DNA of 64,000 bases from Mycolicibacter longobardus (GTDB lineage: Bacteria; Actinomycetota; Actinomycetes; Mycobacteriales; Mycobacteriaceae): assembly GCF_002102265.1 (NCBI RefSeq), contig NZ_LQPG01000026.1:1-64000 (forward strand). The letters are read 5' to 3'. The notes under the pieces were generated by a model. That model saw nothing but the letters and a program-made list of their open reading frames with translations, had not been told where the DNA came from and ran no database searches. The stretch's first letter is position 1. Every line of letters starts with the position of its first letter. The translations under genes and the position numbers were made by a program. Positions 11,594 to 20,276 of the stretch are shown one piece after another.

Positions 11594-12546
11594 CCACGGC
11601 GGCCCTGCCGGTGTGCCCGTTGACCGGGCAGTTGCAGGGGTACCTGGACCACCTGACCATCGAACGCGGGGTCGCGGCCAACACGCTGAGTTCCTATCGG
11701 CGCGACCTGCGCCGCTACAGCGAGCACCTGCTGGCCCGCGGCGTGGACGATCTGGCCGGCGTCGGCGAGAGCGACGTCACCGAGTTCTTGGTGGCGCTGC
11801 GCCGCGGCGACCCCGACAACGGTGTACCGGCCCTGTCGGCGGTCTCGGCCGGGCGTGCGCTGATCGCGGTGCGCGGCCTGCACCGGTTCGCCGCGGCCGA
11901 GGGGCTGGCGCCGGTGGACGTGGCGCGCTCCGTCAAGCCGCCGACGCCGGGGCGGCGGCTGCCCAAGAGCCTGACCATCGACGAGGTGTCGGCGCTGCTG
12001 GCCGGAGCCGGGGGAGACAGTGCCTCCGACGGCCCGCTGACGTTGCGCAACCGTGCGCTGCTGGAACTGTTGTACTCCACCGGATCCCGGATATCGGAGG
12101 CCGTCGGTCTGGATGTCGACGACATCGACGTCGCAGACCGGTCGGTGCTGTTGCGGGGCAAGGGCGGCAAACAGCGGCTGGTGCCGGTGGGCCGGCCGGC
12201 GGTGGCGGCGCTGGAGGCCTACCTGGTGCGGGGCCGTCCGGGTCTGGCGGGCCGCGGCCGCGGCACCCCGGCGGTGTTCCTCAATGCCCGCGGCGGCCGC
12301 TTGTCGCGGCAGAGCGCCTGGCAGGTGCTGCAGGACGCCGCCGAGCGGGCCGGGATCACCGCCAAGGTGTCACCGCACACGCTGCGCCACTCGTTCGCGA
12401 CCCATCTGCTCGACGGCGGCGCCGACGTGCGGGTGGTGCAGGAACTGCTCGGCCACGCCTCGGTGACCACCACGCAGATCTACACGCTGGTCACGGTGAA
12501 CGCCTTGCGTGAGGTGTGGGCCGGCGCGCACCCTCGCGCCCGCTAG
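11590..12546 (+). CDS. xerD: XerD site-specific tyrosine recombinase
   Basis: The product is 318 residues. The N-terminal SAM-like core-binding domain is about 10-110, and the catalytic domain about 125-315 has all active residues: Arg167 (GSRISEA), His263/Arg266 ([12 protein letters not shown]), His289 (LLGHASV) and the nucleophile Tyr298 (TTTQIYT). With XerC it resolves chromosome dimers at dif. The ATG overlaps the preceding NUDIX stop. Location after pyrG-NUDIX matches Rv1701. Confidence 0.94.
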
Positions 12547-12549
12547 GTC

Positions 12550-12618
12550 TTTTTGCGCGAGCTGGGGGCACCTCCCGACTGCGGGGGAGCGTGTCTGTAC
12601 GCCGACACGCCGCAAAAA
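12550..12618. repeat. Structured intergenic palindromic element
   Basis: The outer arms TTTTTGCG (12550-12557) and CGCAAAAA (12611-12618) enclose two inner hairpins: CTCCC...GGGAG (12572-12589) and GCGTGTC (12589-12595)...GACACGC (12604-12610). A further GCGCGAGC (12555-12562) can pair with GCTCGCGC at 12635-12642. It lies between the convergent ends of xerD and the O-methyltransferase, so it could terminate both transcripts. The nested layout suggests a dispersed mycobacterial repeat. Confidence 0.65.
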
Positions 12619-12667
12619 CTGTCGTTCTGCGCACGCTCGCGCCAGGGTTAGCCGCCGGAGTTTGATT

Positions 12668-12714
12668 CGGCGGTCCAGCTTCGCCTCTCCTTCGTCGAGG
12701 TTCGCTAACCGCCG
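12668..12714. repeat. Imperfect palindromic repeat, copy A
   Basis: The arms CGGCGGT and ACCGCCG surround an inner part containing CTCTCCTTCGTCGAG. It is about 85% identical to 14491-14539, which lies inside scpA. Its right end covers the last codons and stop of the minus-strand O-methyltransferase. Confidence 0.7.
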
Positions 12715-13460
12715 AGGTAGGTCGACTCCAGCACCAGATCGTGCAGCAGGCTCTGGTACTCCACGTGGGTGCGATGCTCGATGGTGTCCCACCGCGTCCC
12801 CTGCTGGGCCTGCATGTACTCGCGGTAGCGCGGCGCCCCGGGCACCTTGACGTTGTCGGCCACCACGATGGCCCCCGGGTGCAGCCAGCCCCGGTCCAGG
12901 ATGCTCTGCAGGTCGGTCAGATAGGCGTCCTTGTCGTGGTCGATGAACAAGAAGTCCAGCCCCCCGGCGGCAAAGCCGTGCCGTGCGGTCAGGGCGTCCA
13001 GCGTGCGTCCGTCGTCGCCGATGGTGCCCACCACGCAGGTGATCCGGTCGGCCACCCCGGCATGCGCCCAGATCTGCCGGGCATTGACGGCGTTGGCCTC
13101 GGCGAGCTCGATCGAGTAGACCCGTGCCGACGGTGCGGCGCGCGCGATCCGCAGCGCGCTGTAGCCGCAGTAGGTGCCCAGCTCCAGCGCCAGGGCCGGA
13201 TTGGCCCGCCGTACCGCGGCGTCGAGCAGGGCGCCCTTCTCGTCGCCGATATTGATCAGCAGCGACTTCTCGTAGGCGAACTCGTCGATGCGGGCCAGCA
13301 CGTCGTCGATGTCTCCGGGCCGCGCGTTGGCCAGCACGTAGTCGACGGCGGCGGCCTCACGACCGTCGCCGATCTGACCTGTCGTGGTGATGTTGCGGGC
13401 GCCGGTCGCCATCCTTAGGAACGACCACCGCAGGAACGGGAGACGTCGTTTGAGGCTCAT
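12705..13460 (-). CDS. SAM-dependent O-methyltransferase, catechol type (Rv1703c-like)
   Basis: The product is 251 residues. The COMT-like fold shows the SAM motif LELGTYCGYSALRIA, the acidic YSIELAEANA, and the metal/substrate DFLFIDHDKDAY followed by VVADNV. Such enzymes methylate catechol-like substrates; the natural substrate here is unknown. The start at 13460 (MSLKRR) is chosen over the ATG at 13496 because the longer reading adds an atypical stretch; no strong RBS decides it. The gene is divergent from the parA-like gene, with a tandem repeat between them. Confidence 0.85.
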   Translation of the reverse strand: MSLKRRLPFLRWSFLRMATGARNITTTGQIGDGREAAAVDYVLANARPGDIDDVLARIDEFAYEKSLLINIGDEKGALLDAAVRRANPALALELGTYCGYSALRIARAAPSARVYSIELAEANAVNARQIWAHAGVADRITCVVGTIGDDGRTLDALTARHGFAAGGLDFLFIDHDKDAYLTDLQSILDRGWLHPGAIVVADNVKVPGAPRYREYMQAQQGTRWDTIEHRTHVEYQSLLHDLVLESTYLGG

Positions 13461-13505
13461 AGTTGCGATCTTATGGCGCTCGACGCTCACAATCACTGGT
13501 CATGT

Positions 13506-13525
13506 GGCCAATACAGGCCAATACA
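13506..13525. repeat. Two direct copies of GGCCAATACA
   Basis: Two adjacent perfect 10-bp copies lie in the 123-bp divergent promoter region between the O-methyltransferase and the parA-like gene. A TAGACT -10-like hexamer for the plus-strand gene follows about 17 bp later. It may be a tandem binding site. Confidence 0.45.
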
Positions 13526-13583
13526 GATGCTGGACACCTACTAGACTTCTGCGGATGTCCGCCACCACAACGCCGACCCCGCG

Positions 13584-14441
13584 ATGAGCGACGACGACAG
13601 CTCCGGCGTCGGCCTGACCGGGCGTCCGCCGCGGAATATCCCCGAGCCCCAGCCGCGCTCGACACACGGGCCGGCCAAGGTCATCGCGATGTGCAACCAG
13701 AAGGGCGGCGTCGGCAAGACAACCTCCACCATCAATCTCGGCGCTGCGCTGGCCGAATACGGCCGGCGCGTGCTGCTGGTGGACCTGGACCCCCAGGGTG
13801 CGCTGTCGGCGGGGCTCGGCGTGCCGCACTACGACCTGGCGCACACCATCCACAACCTGCTGGTCGAACCGCGGGTCGGAATCGACGACGTGCTGGTCGA
13901 GACCGGGGTGGAGAACCTCGACCTGGTGCCGTCCAACATCGACCTGTCCGCGGCCGAGATCCAGCTCGTCAACGAGGTGGGACGGGAGCATTCCCTGGCG
14001 CGGGCGCTGGCTCCGGTGCTGGACCGCTACGACTACCTGCTGATCGACTGTCAGCCGTCGTTGGGTTTGCTCACCGTCAACGGCCTGGCCTGCGCCGACG
14101 GGGTGGTGATCCCGACCGAGTGCGAGTACTTCTCACTGCGCGGGCTGGCATTGCTGACCGACACCGTCGAAAAGGTCCGCGACCGGCTCAACCCGAAGCT
14201 GGAGATCAGCGGCATCCTGCTGACCCGCTACGACCCGCGCACCGTCAACTCCCGCGAGGTGATGGCGCGGGTGGTGGAACGCTTCGGCGACCTGGTGTTC
14301 GACACGGTGATCACCCGCACGGTCCGCTTCCCCGAGACCACGGTGGCCGGGGAGCCCATCACCACCTGGGCTCCGAAATCCGGGGGTGCGCAGGCTTACC
14401 GCGCGCTGGCCCGCGAAGTCATTGACCGATTCGGCGCGTGA
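13584..14441 (+). CDS. ParA/Soj-family ATPase (Rv1708-like)
   Basis: The product is 285 residues. The deviant Walker A KGGVGKTT lies near residues 37-44, Walker A' LLVDLDPQGALS follows, and the switch region is YDYLLIDCQPSLGLLT. This is a chromosomal ParA paralogue, not the oriC-linked parA, located directly before scpA/scpB. It is inferred to act in chromosome organisation with ScpAB-SMC. The first 33 residues are a variable Pro/Arg-rich lead. The stop overlaps the scpA GTG by 4 bases. Confidence 0.9.
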   Translation: MSDDDSSGVGLTGRPPRNIPEPQPRSTHGPAKVIAMCNQKGGVGKTTSTINLGAALAEYGRRVLLVDLDPQGALSAGLGVPHYDLAHTIHNLLVEPRVGIDDVLVETGVENLDLVPSNIDLSAAEIQLVNEVGREHSLARALAPVLDRYDYLLIDCQPSLGLLTVNGLACADGVVIPTECEYFSLRGLALLTDTVEKVRDRLNPKLEISGILLTRYDPRTVNSREVMARVVERFGDLVFDTVITRTVRFPETTVAGEPITTWAPKSGGAQAYRALAREVIDRFGA

Positions 14442-15328
14442 ACTCCGAGACTGAGACGGCCGGAGCTCCCAACGAATCGCCCGGCTCAAGCGGCGGTCCC
14501 AGCGTCGGCTCTCCTTCGTCGAGCCTCGCTGAACCGCCGGGTTTCCAGGTTCGCCTGACCAACTTCGAGGGTCCCTTCGACCTGCTGCTGCAGCTGATCT
14601 TCGCGCACCGCCTCGACGTCACCGAAGTGGCCTTGCATCAAGTCACCGATGACTTCATCGCCTACACCCGCGACGTCGGCGCGCAGCTGGGGCTCGAGGA
14701 GACGACCGCGTTTCTGGTGATCGCCGCCACCCTGCTGGACCTGAAGGCGGCCCGGCTGCTGCCGGCCGGCCAGGTCGACGACGAAGAAGACCTGGCGCTG
14801 CTGGAGGTCCGTGACCTGCTGTTCGCGCGGCTGCTCCAGTACCGGGCGTTCAAGCACGTCGCGCAGATGTTCGCCGAGCTGGAAGCCGCCGCGTTGCGCA
14901 GCTACCCGCGCTCGGTGTCCCTGGAGGACGGCTACGCCAACCTGCTTCCCGAGGTCATGCTGGGCGTCGACGCTGAGTCGTTCGCCCAGATCGCGGCGGC
15001 CGCGTTCACACCGCGCCCGGTTCCGGTGGTGGCTACCGAGCACCTGCATCAGGTGATGGTGTCGGTGCCCGAGCAGGCGGGCGTGGTGTTGCGGCTGCTG
15101 GAGGCGCGCGGCACCGGTCAGTGGGCGTCGTTCTCCGAACTGGTCGCCGACTGCAAGGTGCCGATCGAGATCGTCGGCCGCTTCCTGGCGCTGCTCGAAC
15201 TGTATCGAACGCGGGCGGTAGCATTCGAGCAGTCAGAACCACTTGGTGTGCTCCAGGTGTCGTGGACCGGGGAACGCCCCACCACGGGAGAGCTAGTAGA
15301 CCTGGTGAAAGCAGAATCGGCCGAGTAG
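14438..15328 (+). CDS. scpA: ScpA, segregation and condensation protein A (kleisin)
   Basis: The product is 296 residues. The kleisin N-domain begins at FEGPFDLLLQLI (about residue 46) with LDVTEVALHQVTDDF. The C-terminal winged helix (about 215-290) contains SFSELVADCKVPIEIVGRFLALLEL. It bridges SMC heads in the condensin complex. The first 40 residues are Ser/Gly/Pro-rich and are partly encoded by a palindromic repeat (14491-14539) that also occurs intergenically. The GTG overlaps the parA-like stop; scpB follows at once. Confidence 0.92.
   Translation: MNSETETAGAPNESPGSSGGPSVGSPSSSLAEPPGFQVRLTNFEGPFDLLLQLIFAHRLDVTEVALHQVTDDFIAYTRDVGAQLGLEETTAFLVIAATLLDLKAARLLPAGQVDDEEDLALLEVRDLLFARLLQYRAFKHVAQMFAELEAAALRSYPRSVSLEDGYANLLPEVMLGVDAESFAQIAAAAFTPRPVPVVATEHLHQVMVSVPEQAGVVLRLLEARGTGQWASFSELVADCKVPIEIVGRFLALLELYRTRAVAFEQSEPLGVLQVSWTGERPTTGELVDLVKAESAE
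14491..14539. repeat. Imperfect palindromic repeat, copy B, inside scpA
   Basis: It has the same CGGCGGT...ACCGCCG arms and CTCTCCTTCGTCGAG core as 12668-12714. It is translated as part of the low-complexity N-terminal tail of ScpA (GGPSVGSPSSSLAEPP), consistent with insertion of a repeat that kept the frame. Confidence 0.7.
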
Positions 15329-15342
15329 TGCGAGACGAATTG

Positions 15343-16122
15343 ATGACTGACCACATGCCCGAATCCGAGGCGCCCGAGGATGCCTGGGCCGCGGAATCGA
15401 CGGCAGATCCTGGGTCTGCGGAGGTATCGGCGGAAGAGTCCGCCGGGCCCGCCGGCTCCGATCTGGGAATCGATGTCGCCCTGGCCCCCGAACTCGAGGA
15501 TGCCGAGCTGGGCGCGGTGCTGGAGGCGCTGCTGCTGGTGGTGGACACACCGGTGCCCGTCGAGGCCCTGGCGGCCGCCACCGACCAGCCGGTGTACCGG
15601 ATCACCGCCAAACTCCGGGGGATGGCCGAGGAACTCGCTGAACGCGACAGCGGGATCGACCTGCGGGAGGCCGGGGGCGGCTGGCGGCTCTACACCCGCG
15701 CCCGGTTCGCCCCCTACGTGGAACGACTGTTGCTCGACGGCGCCCGGTCCAAACTGACCCGCGCCGCGCTGGAGACACTGGCCGTGGTCGCCTATCGCCA
15801 ACCGGTGACCCGCGCCCGGGTCAGCGCGGTGCGCGGCGTCAACGTCGACGCGGTGATGCGGACGCTGCTGGCGCGCGGCCTGATCACCGAAGCCGGCGCG
15901 GACCCCGACACCGGCGCGGTGACGTTCGCCACCACCGAGCTGTTCCTGGAACGGCTGGGTCTGTCCTCGCTGGCCGACCTGCCCGACATCGCACCGCTGC
16001 TGCCCGACGTCGACGTGATCGATGACTTGAGCGAAACCCTGGACAGCGAACCGCGTTTCATGAAGCTCGGCGGTGCGCCGACGGCCGATCAGCCGCTGAC
16101 CTTCGATGTGGACCATCTCTGA
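15343..16122 (+). CDS. scpB: ScpB, segregation and condensation protein B
   Basis: The product is 259 residues. An acidic, Ala/Glu-rich N-terminal tail (about 1-50) precedes two winged-helix domains, with the family segment LEALLLVVDTPV and the signature LETLAVVAYRQPVTRARVSAVRGV. It forms the kleisin-associated KITE dimer with ScpA on SMC. The ATG at 15343 is preferred; an in-frame GTG at 15328 overlaps the scpA stop and would add five residues. The stop overlaps the next ATG by 1 base. Confidence 0.92.
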   Translation: MTDHMPESEAPEDAWAAESTADPGSAEVSAEESAGPAGSDLGIDVALAPELEDAELGAVLEALLLVVDTPVPVEALAAATDQPVYRITAKLRGMAEELAERDSGIDLREAGGGWRLYTRARFAPYVERLLLDGARSKLTRAALETLAVVAYRQPVTRARVSAVRGVNVDAVMRTLLARGLITEAGADPDTGAVTFATTELFLERLGLSSLADLPDIAPLLPDVDVIDDLSETLDSEPRFMKLGGAPTADQPLTFDVDHL

Positions 16123-16883
16123 TGGCCTTCTCCGATTTCGAGCCTGATGCCGAAGGTGTGCGCCTGCAGAAAGTTCTGTCGCAGGCCGGGGTCGCCTCGC
16201 GTCGCGTTGCCGAGAAGATGATCCGCGACGGCCGGGTCGAGGTGGACGGGCAGGTTGTGACCGAGCTGGGCACCCGGGTCGATCCCACCGCAGCGGTGAT
16301 ACGGGTCGACGGCGCCCGGGTGACCGTGGATGACTCGCGGGTCTATCTGGCGCTGAACAAGCCGCGCGGAGTGCATTCGACGATGTCGGATGACCGCGGG
16401 CGACCGTGCATCGGCGACTACGTCGAACACCGGGTTCGCGGCGACGCCAAGCTGTTTCACGTCGGCCGGCTCGACGCCGACACCGAGGGTTTGATGCTGT
16501 TGACCAACGACGGCGAACTCGCGCACCGGCTGATGCACCCGTCCTATCAGGTGCCCAAGACCTATGTGGCGACCGTGCTCGGGTCCGTGCCGCGCGGGCT
16601 GGGCAAGAAACTGCGCGACGGTGTCGAACTCGACGACGGCCCGGCGAAGGTCGATGACTTCGCGGTGGTCGACGCCGTGCCCGGCAAGTCCCTGGTGCGA
16701 GTGACCCTGCACGAGGGCCGCAAGCGCATTGTGCGGCGGATGCTGGCGGCGGTCGGATTTCCGGTTCAGGAGTTGGTGCGCACCGACATCGGCGCGGTGG
16801 CGCTGGGGGAGCAGCGACCGGGCAGTATCCGGGCACTGAGTCGTAAAGAAGTCGGCGAACTGTACAAGGCGGTCGGGCTGTGA
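16122..16883 (+). CDS. RsuA/RluB-family pseudouridine synthase (Rv1711-like)
   Basis: The product is 253 residues. An N-terminal S4 domain ([21 protein letters not shown]) is followed by a catalytic domain with [17 protein letters not shown]; the Asp in RLDADT is the catalytic residue. The C-terminal [16 protein letters not shown] motif is typical. It isomerises a uridine in rRNA; RluB (23S U2605) is the most likely role from architecture, but RsuA cannot be excluded. It overlaps scpB (1 base) and cmk (4 bases). Confidence 0.9.
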   Translation: MAFSDFEPDAEGVRLQKVLSQAGVASRRVAEKMIRDGRVEVDGQVVTELGTRVDPTAAVIRVDGARVTVDDSRVYLALNKPRGVHSTMSDDRGRPCIGDYVEHRVRGDAKLFHVGRLDADTEGLMLLTNDGELAHRLMHPSYQVPKTYVATVLGSVPRGLGKKLRDGVELDDGPAKVDDFAVVDAVPGKSLVRVTLHEGRKRIVRRMLAAVGFPVQELVRTDIGAVALGEQRPGSIRALSRKEVGELYKAVGL

Positions 16884-17569
16884 GCGCGAGCAGCGCCGTG
16901 GTGGCCATCGACGGGCCGGCCGGAACCGGAAAGTCCACGGTGGCCCGGGGATTGGCGAAGGCGCTGGGGTCACGCTATCTCGACACCGGTGCGATGTACC
17001 GCGCCGTCACCCTGGCGGTGCTGCGATCCGGCGTCGCTCTCGATGACATCGACGGCATTGCCCGTATCGCGGAGGGCGTCGAGGTCTCGGTGGACTCGGT
17101 GCCCGAGGGCGACCGGACTTACCTTGACGGAGAGGACGTCTCGCGGGATATCCGCGGCGACAAGGTGACCCGCGCGGTGTCGGCGGTATCGGCGATTCCC
17201 TCGGTGCGCACCCGGTTGGTGGCGGTGCAGCAGCAGTTGGCCGCTGAGGCCGGTGGCGTGGTGGTCGAGGGCCGCGACGTGGGCACCGTGGTGCTTCCCG
17301 ACGCCGACGTGAAGATCTATCTGACCGCCTCGGCCGAGACCCGCGCCCGGCGGCGCAACGACCAGAACATTGCGACCGGACTGCGCGACGACTACGCCGG
17401 TGTGCTGGCCGATGTGCTTCGCCGCGACGAAATGGACTCCACGCGGGCGGTGTCGCCGCTGCGGCCCGCCGATGATGCGGTGATCGTGGACACCGGGCAC
17501 ATGACCCAGGCGCAGGTTGTCGAGCACCTGCGGGATCTGGTCGAGCAGCATTGCGGGGCGATCCGATGA
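16880..17569 (+). CDS. cmk: Cytidylate kinase
   Basis: The product is 229 residues. The P-loop [17 protein letters not shown] lies at about 10-26, the CMP-binding region has [10 protein letters not shown], and [21 protein letters not shown] is diagnostic of bacterial CMP kinase. It phosphorylates CMP and dCMP. The GTG start overlaps the pseudouridine synthase stop and the stop overlaps the der ATG (ATGA), matching Rv1711-Rv1712-Rv1713. Confidence 0.95.
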   Translation: MSASSAVVAIDGPAGTGKSTVARGLAKALGSRYLDTGAMYRAVTLAVLRSGVALDDIDGIARIAEGVEVSVDSVPEGDRTYLDGEDVSRDIRGDKVTRAVSAVSAIPSVRTRLVAVQQQLAAEAGGVVVEGRDVGTVVLPDADVKIYLTASAETRARRRNDQNIATGLRDDYAGVLADVLRRDEMDSTRAVSPLRPADDAVIVDTGHMTQAQVVEHLRDLVEQHCGAIR

Positions 17570-18984
17570 GTCCTTCTGAGTCAGACGGCACCTGGGTCGA
17601 CGAGAGCGACTGGGAGATAGGCGAAGACGGCGGTTTCGAGGACCTTCTCGAGGATGCCGGCCCGCCGCCGGTGGTGGCCGTGGTGGGCCGTCCGAACGTC
17701 GGCAAGTCGACACTGGTCAACCGGATCCTGGGCCGGCGCGAGGCGGTGGTGCAGGATCTGCCCGGGGTAACCCGCGACCGGGTGTCCTACGACGCGCTGT
17801 GGACCGGGCGCCGCTTCGTCGTGCAGGACACCGGCGGCTGGGAACCCGACGCCAAGGGTCTGCAGCAGTTGGTGGCCGAGCAGGCGGCGGTGGCAATGCG
17901 CACCGCCGACGCGGTGATCCTGGTGGTGGACGCGGTGGTCGGCGCCACCGCCGGCGACGAGGCCGCCGCGCGGATCCTGCGTCGATCAGGCAAGCCGGTG
18001 TTCTTGGCTGCCAACAAGGTTGACAGTGAACGTGCCGAGGCCGACGCGGCGGCGCTGTGGTCGCTGGGACTGGGCGAACCGTTCACCGTGAGTGCACTGC
18101 ACGGCCGTGGAGTGGCCGATCTGCTCGATGAGGTGATCGCCAAGCTGCCCGAGGTGGCCGAAACCGCCGGCGGCGGTGGCGGACCGCGCCGGGTGGCTTT
18201 GGTCGGCAAACCCAACGTGGGCAAGAGCTCGCTGCTGAACCGGTTGGCCGGAGACGAGCGTTCAGTGGTGCACGACGTGGCCGGCACGACGGTCGATCCG
18301 GTCGACTCGCTGATCGAGATGGACGGCAAGATATGGCGTTTCGTCGATACCGCGGGGCTGCGTCGCAAGGTCGGGCAGGCTAGCGGTCACGAGTTCTATG
18401 CCTCGGTGCGTACCCACGGCGCTATCGACGCCGCCGAAGTGGTTATCGTGCTGGTCGATTCGTCCCTACCGCTGACCGAGCAGGATCAGCGGGTGATCTC
18501 GATGGTGGTCGAGGCCGGCCGTGCGGTGGTGCTGGCCTACAACAAGTGGGACCTGGTCGACGAGGACCGGCGCTACCTGCTGGACAAAGAGATCGACCGG
18601 GACATGGCCCGGCTGGCGTGGGCCCCGCGGGTCAATATCTCGGCGAAAACCGGTCGCGCGGTGCAGAAGTTGGTGCCGGCGCTGGAGACCTCGCTGGCCT
18701 CCTGGGACAAGCGGATCTCCACTGGCCAGCTCAACAATTGGCTCAAAGAGGTGGTCGCGGCGACCCCGCCGCCCGCACGGGGCGGCCGCGCGCCGCGCAT
18801 CCTGTTCGCCACCCAGGCCACGTCGCGTCCGCCGACGTTCGTGTTGTTCTCCTCGGGATTCTTAGAGGCCGGTTACCGCCGCTTCCTGGAACGACGGCTG
18901 CGGGAGACGTTCGGATTCGAAGGCAGCCCGATCCGGATCAATGTGCGAGTGCGAGAGAAGCGCGGCCCCAAGCGTTCTCGCTAG
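17566..18984 (+). CDS. der: Der (EngA), double-domain ribosome assembly GTPase
   Basis: The product is 472 residues. Two tandem G domains are present: G1 GRPNVGKST (about 45-53) and GKPNVGKSS (about 217-225), each with a DT(A/G)G switch II, plus NKVD and NKWD specificity motifs. A C-terminal KH-like domain begins after about residue 385. Der acts in 50S subunit maturation. An acidic 30-residue N-terminal extension precedes the first G domain. The ATG at 17566 is set by the 4-base overlap with cmk. It is the last gene of the conserved block. Confidence 0.95.
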   Translation: MSPSESDGTWVDESDWEIGEDGGFEDLLEDAGPPPVVAVVGRPNVGKSTLVNRILGRREAVVQDLPGVTRDRVSYDALWTGRRFVVQDTGGWEPDAKGLQQLVAEQAAVAMRTADAVILVVDAVVGATAGDEAAARILRRSGKPVFLAANKVDSERAEADAAALWSLGLGEPFTVSALHGRGVADLLDEVIAKLPEVAETAGGGGGPRRVALVGKPNVGKSSLLNRLAGDERSVVHDVAGTTVDPVDSLIEMDGKIWRFVDTAGLRRKVGQASGHEFYASVRTHGAIDAAEVVIVLVDSSLPLTEQDQRVISMVVEAGRAVVLAYNKWDLVDEDRRYLLDKEIDRDMARLAWAPRVNISAKTGRAVQKLVPALETSLASWDKRISTGQLNNWLKEVVAATPPPARGGRAPRILFATQATSRPPTFVLFSSGFLEAGYRRFLERRLRETFGFEGSPIRINVRVREKRGPKRSR

Positions 18985-18985
18985 G

Positions 18986-19420
18986 TCAGCCGGCCTTGGT
19001 CAACTGGAAATCCCACTGCCCGACCACTCCGCCGGCCGGCCCCCGACCGCACGGTTCGAGGGTGGTGGTGGTCCATTGGCCGGCCAGCGTCACCGCATCG
19101 AAGCTGGCCGTTCTCGATATCGGCAGCGGCGTGTGATCCACCGGGCAGTCCATGCTGCCCCCACCGCTGTACTCCCAGCGGCCACCGTTGAGATGAAACT
19201 CCGCGTGCTGCAGCCAGCGTTCCCCTTCGACGGTGGTGCAGGTCGGGCCGCACGGGGTGAACGTCCACGTCGCCGTCCGCTGCGACGGCCCGTGCTGGGC
19301 AGTGAAGGCGTACGGGCCCGAAGGCACCTCAGGCTCGGCCTGGGCCGCTGACGCAGCTCCGATGGCGCACAGCAGCCCGCAGGCAGCGCTGACCGCCAGC
19401 TTTCCCATAGTGCCGATCAT
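18986..19420 (-). CDS. Secreted CGPxC-motif protein, copy 3
   Basis: The product is 144 residues. The signal peptide (MGKLAVSAACGLLCAIGAASAAQA) is cleaved before EPEVP. The mature part has TWTFTPCGPTC, AEFHLNGGRWEYSG, and further cysteines in MDCPVD and LEPCGRG, so it may form two disulfides. It is related to 93-449 and 6333-6698 but slightly longer. The ATG at 19420 follows GAGAGGTGAGG; MGKL at 19408 is an alternative. It converges on der with one base between stops. A GGGA...TCCC dyad lies just upstream (19443-19458). Function unknown. Confidence 0.8.
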   Translation of the reverse strand: MIGTMGKLAVSAACGLLCAIGAASAAQAEPEVPSGPYAFTAQHGPSQRTATWTFTPCGPTCTTVEGERWLQHAEFHLNGGRWEYSGGGSMDCPVDHTPLPISRTASFDAVTLAGQWTTTTLEPCGRGPAGGVVGQWDFQLTKAG

Positions 19421-19442
19421 CGCCTCACCTCTCAGCCCGGCG

Positions 19443-19458
19443 TCGGGATCTTTCCCGA
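19443..19458. promoter_or_regulatory. GGGA/TCCC dyad upstream of CGPxC gene (copy 3)
   Basis: TCGGGA-TCTT-TCCCGA is a perfect 6-bp inverted repeat, 23 bp upstream of the third CGPxC gene and between it and the divergent TauE-type gene. It resembles the AGGGA(N2)TCCCT cores of the other two copies but has a wider spacer, so the link is tentative. Confidence 0.35.
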
Positions 19459-19489
19459 TCCTTTGCCGCCCCAGCGTAGGGTGCTGCAG

Positions 19490-20272
19490 GTGCCGGTCTC
19501 GCAGATGGTGCTGATCATCCTGGCCGGGGTGGGCGCCGGGGCGATCAACTCCCTGGTCGGCTCGGGAACCCTGATCACCTTTCCGACGCTGGTGACGCTG
19601 GGATTTGCGCCGCTGACTGCGACGATCTCCAACGCGATCGGCTTGGTGGCCGGCGGCATCTCCAGCACCTGGGCATACCGTCGCGAGCTGGGCGGCCAGT
19701 GGGCCAGGCTGCGATGGCAGATCCCGGGTTCGCTGCTGGGCGCGGTGCTCGGGGCGTATCTGCTGCTGCACCTGCCCGAGAGTGTGTTCAACCGAATCGT
19801 CCCGGCGTTGTTGATCGGTGCCCTGGTGCTGGTGGTGGTCGGTCCCCGGATTCAGTCGCTGGCGCAGCGCCGCGCGGTGGCCGCGGGCCGCTCGGTGGAT
19901 CAGCTCAGCGATGGCCGACTGGCGGCATTGGCGCTCGGCACCTTCGCCGTCGGCGTGTACGGCGGGTATTTCGCCGCGGCCCAAGGAATTCTGCTGATCG
20001 GCGTGATGGGGGTCCTGCTGCCCGAGTCGATGCAGCGGATGAACGCGGCGAAGAACCTGCTGGTGCTGATCGTCAACGTTGTCGCGGCTGCGGCCTACGT
20101 CGCGACTGCCTTCGACCGGATCAGCTGGCCCGCAGCCGGATTGATCGCCGTCGGCTCGCTGATCGGGGGATACCTGGGTGGCCACTACGGGCGCCGGCTG
20201 TCTCCCAACGCGTTACGCGCGGTGATCCTGGTGGTCGGGCTGATCGGGCTCTACCGGTTGATGGCGGTCTAG
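19490..20272 (+). CDS. TauE/SafE-family membrane transporter
   Basis: The product is about 260 residues with seven to eight predicted membrane helices and two pseudo-symmetric halves (GAGAINSLVGSGTLITFPTL near the N-terminus; GVYGGYFAAAQGILLIGVMG in the second half). The GxGxxNxxxGxGxxxxxP pattern is typical of the TauE/SafE (DUF81) family, which exports sulfite, sulfoacetate or related anions; substrate unknown. The GTG at 19490 is chosen with TAGGG about 9 nt upstream; GTG 19481 and TTG 19463 are alternatives. Confidence 0.85.
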   Translation: MPVSQMVLIILAGVGAGAINSLVGSGTLITFPTLVTLGFAPLTATISNAIGLVAGGISSTWAYRRELGGQWARLRWQIPGSLLGAVLGAYLLLHLPESVFNRIVPALLIGALVLVVVGPRIQSLAQRRAVAAGRSVDQLSDGRLAALALGTFAVGVYGGYFAAAQGILLIGVMGVLLPESMQRMNAAKNLLVLIVNVVAAAAYVATAFDRISWPAAGLIAVGSLIGGYLGGHYGRRLSPNALRAVILVVGLIGLYRLMAV

Positions 20273-20276
20273 CCGC

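Noticed and set aside
15118..16938. Long minus-strand frame across scpB and the pseudouridine synthase
   Set aside because: The opposite strand carries intact, overlapping, well-conserved genes.
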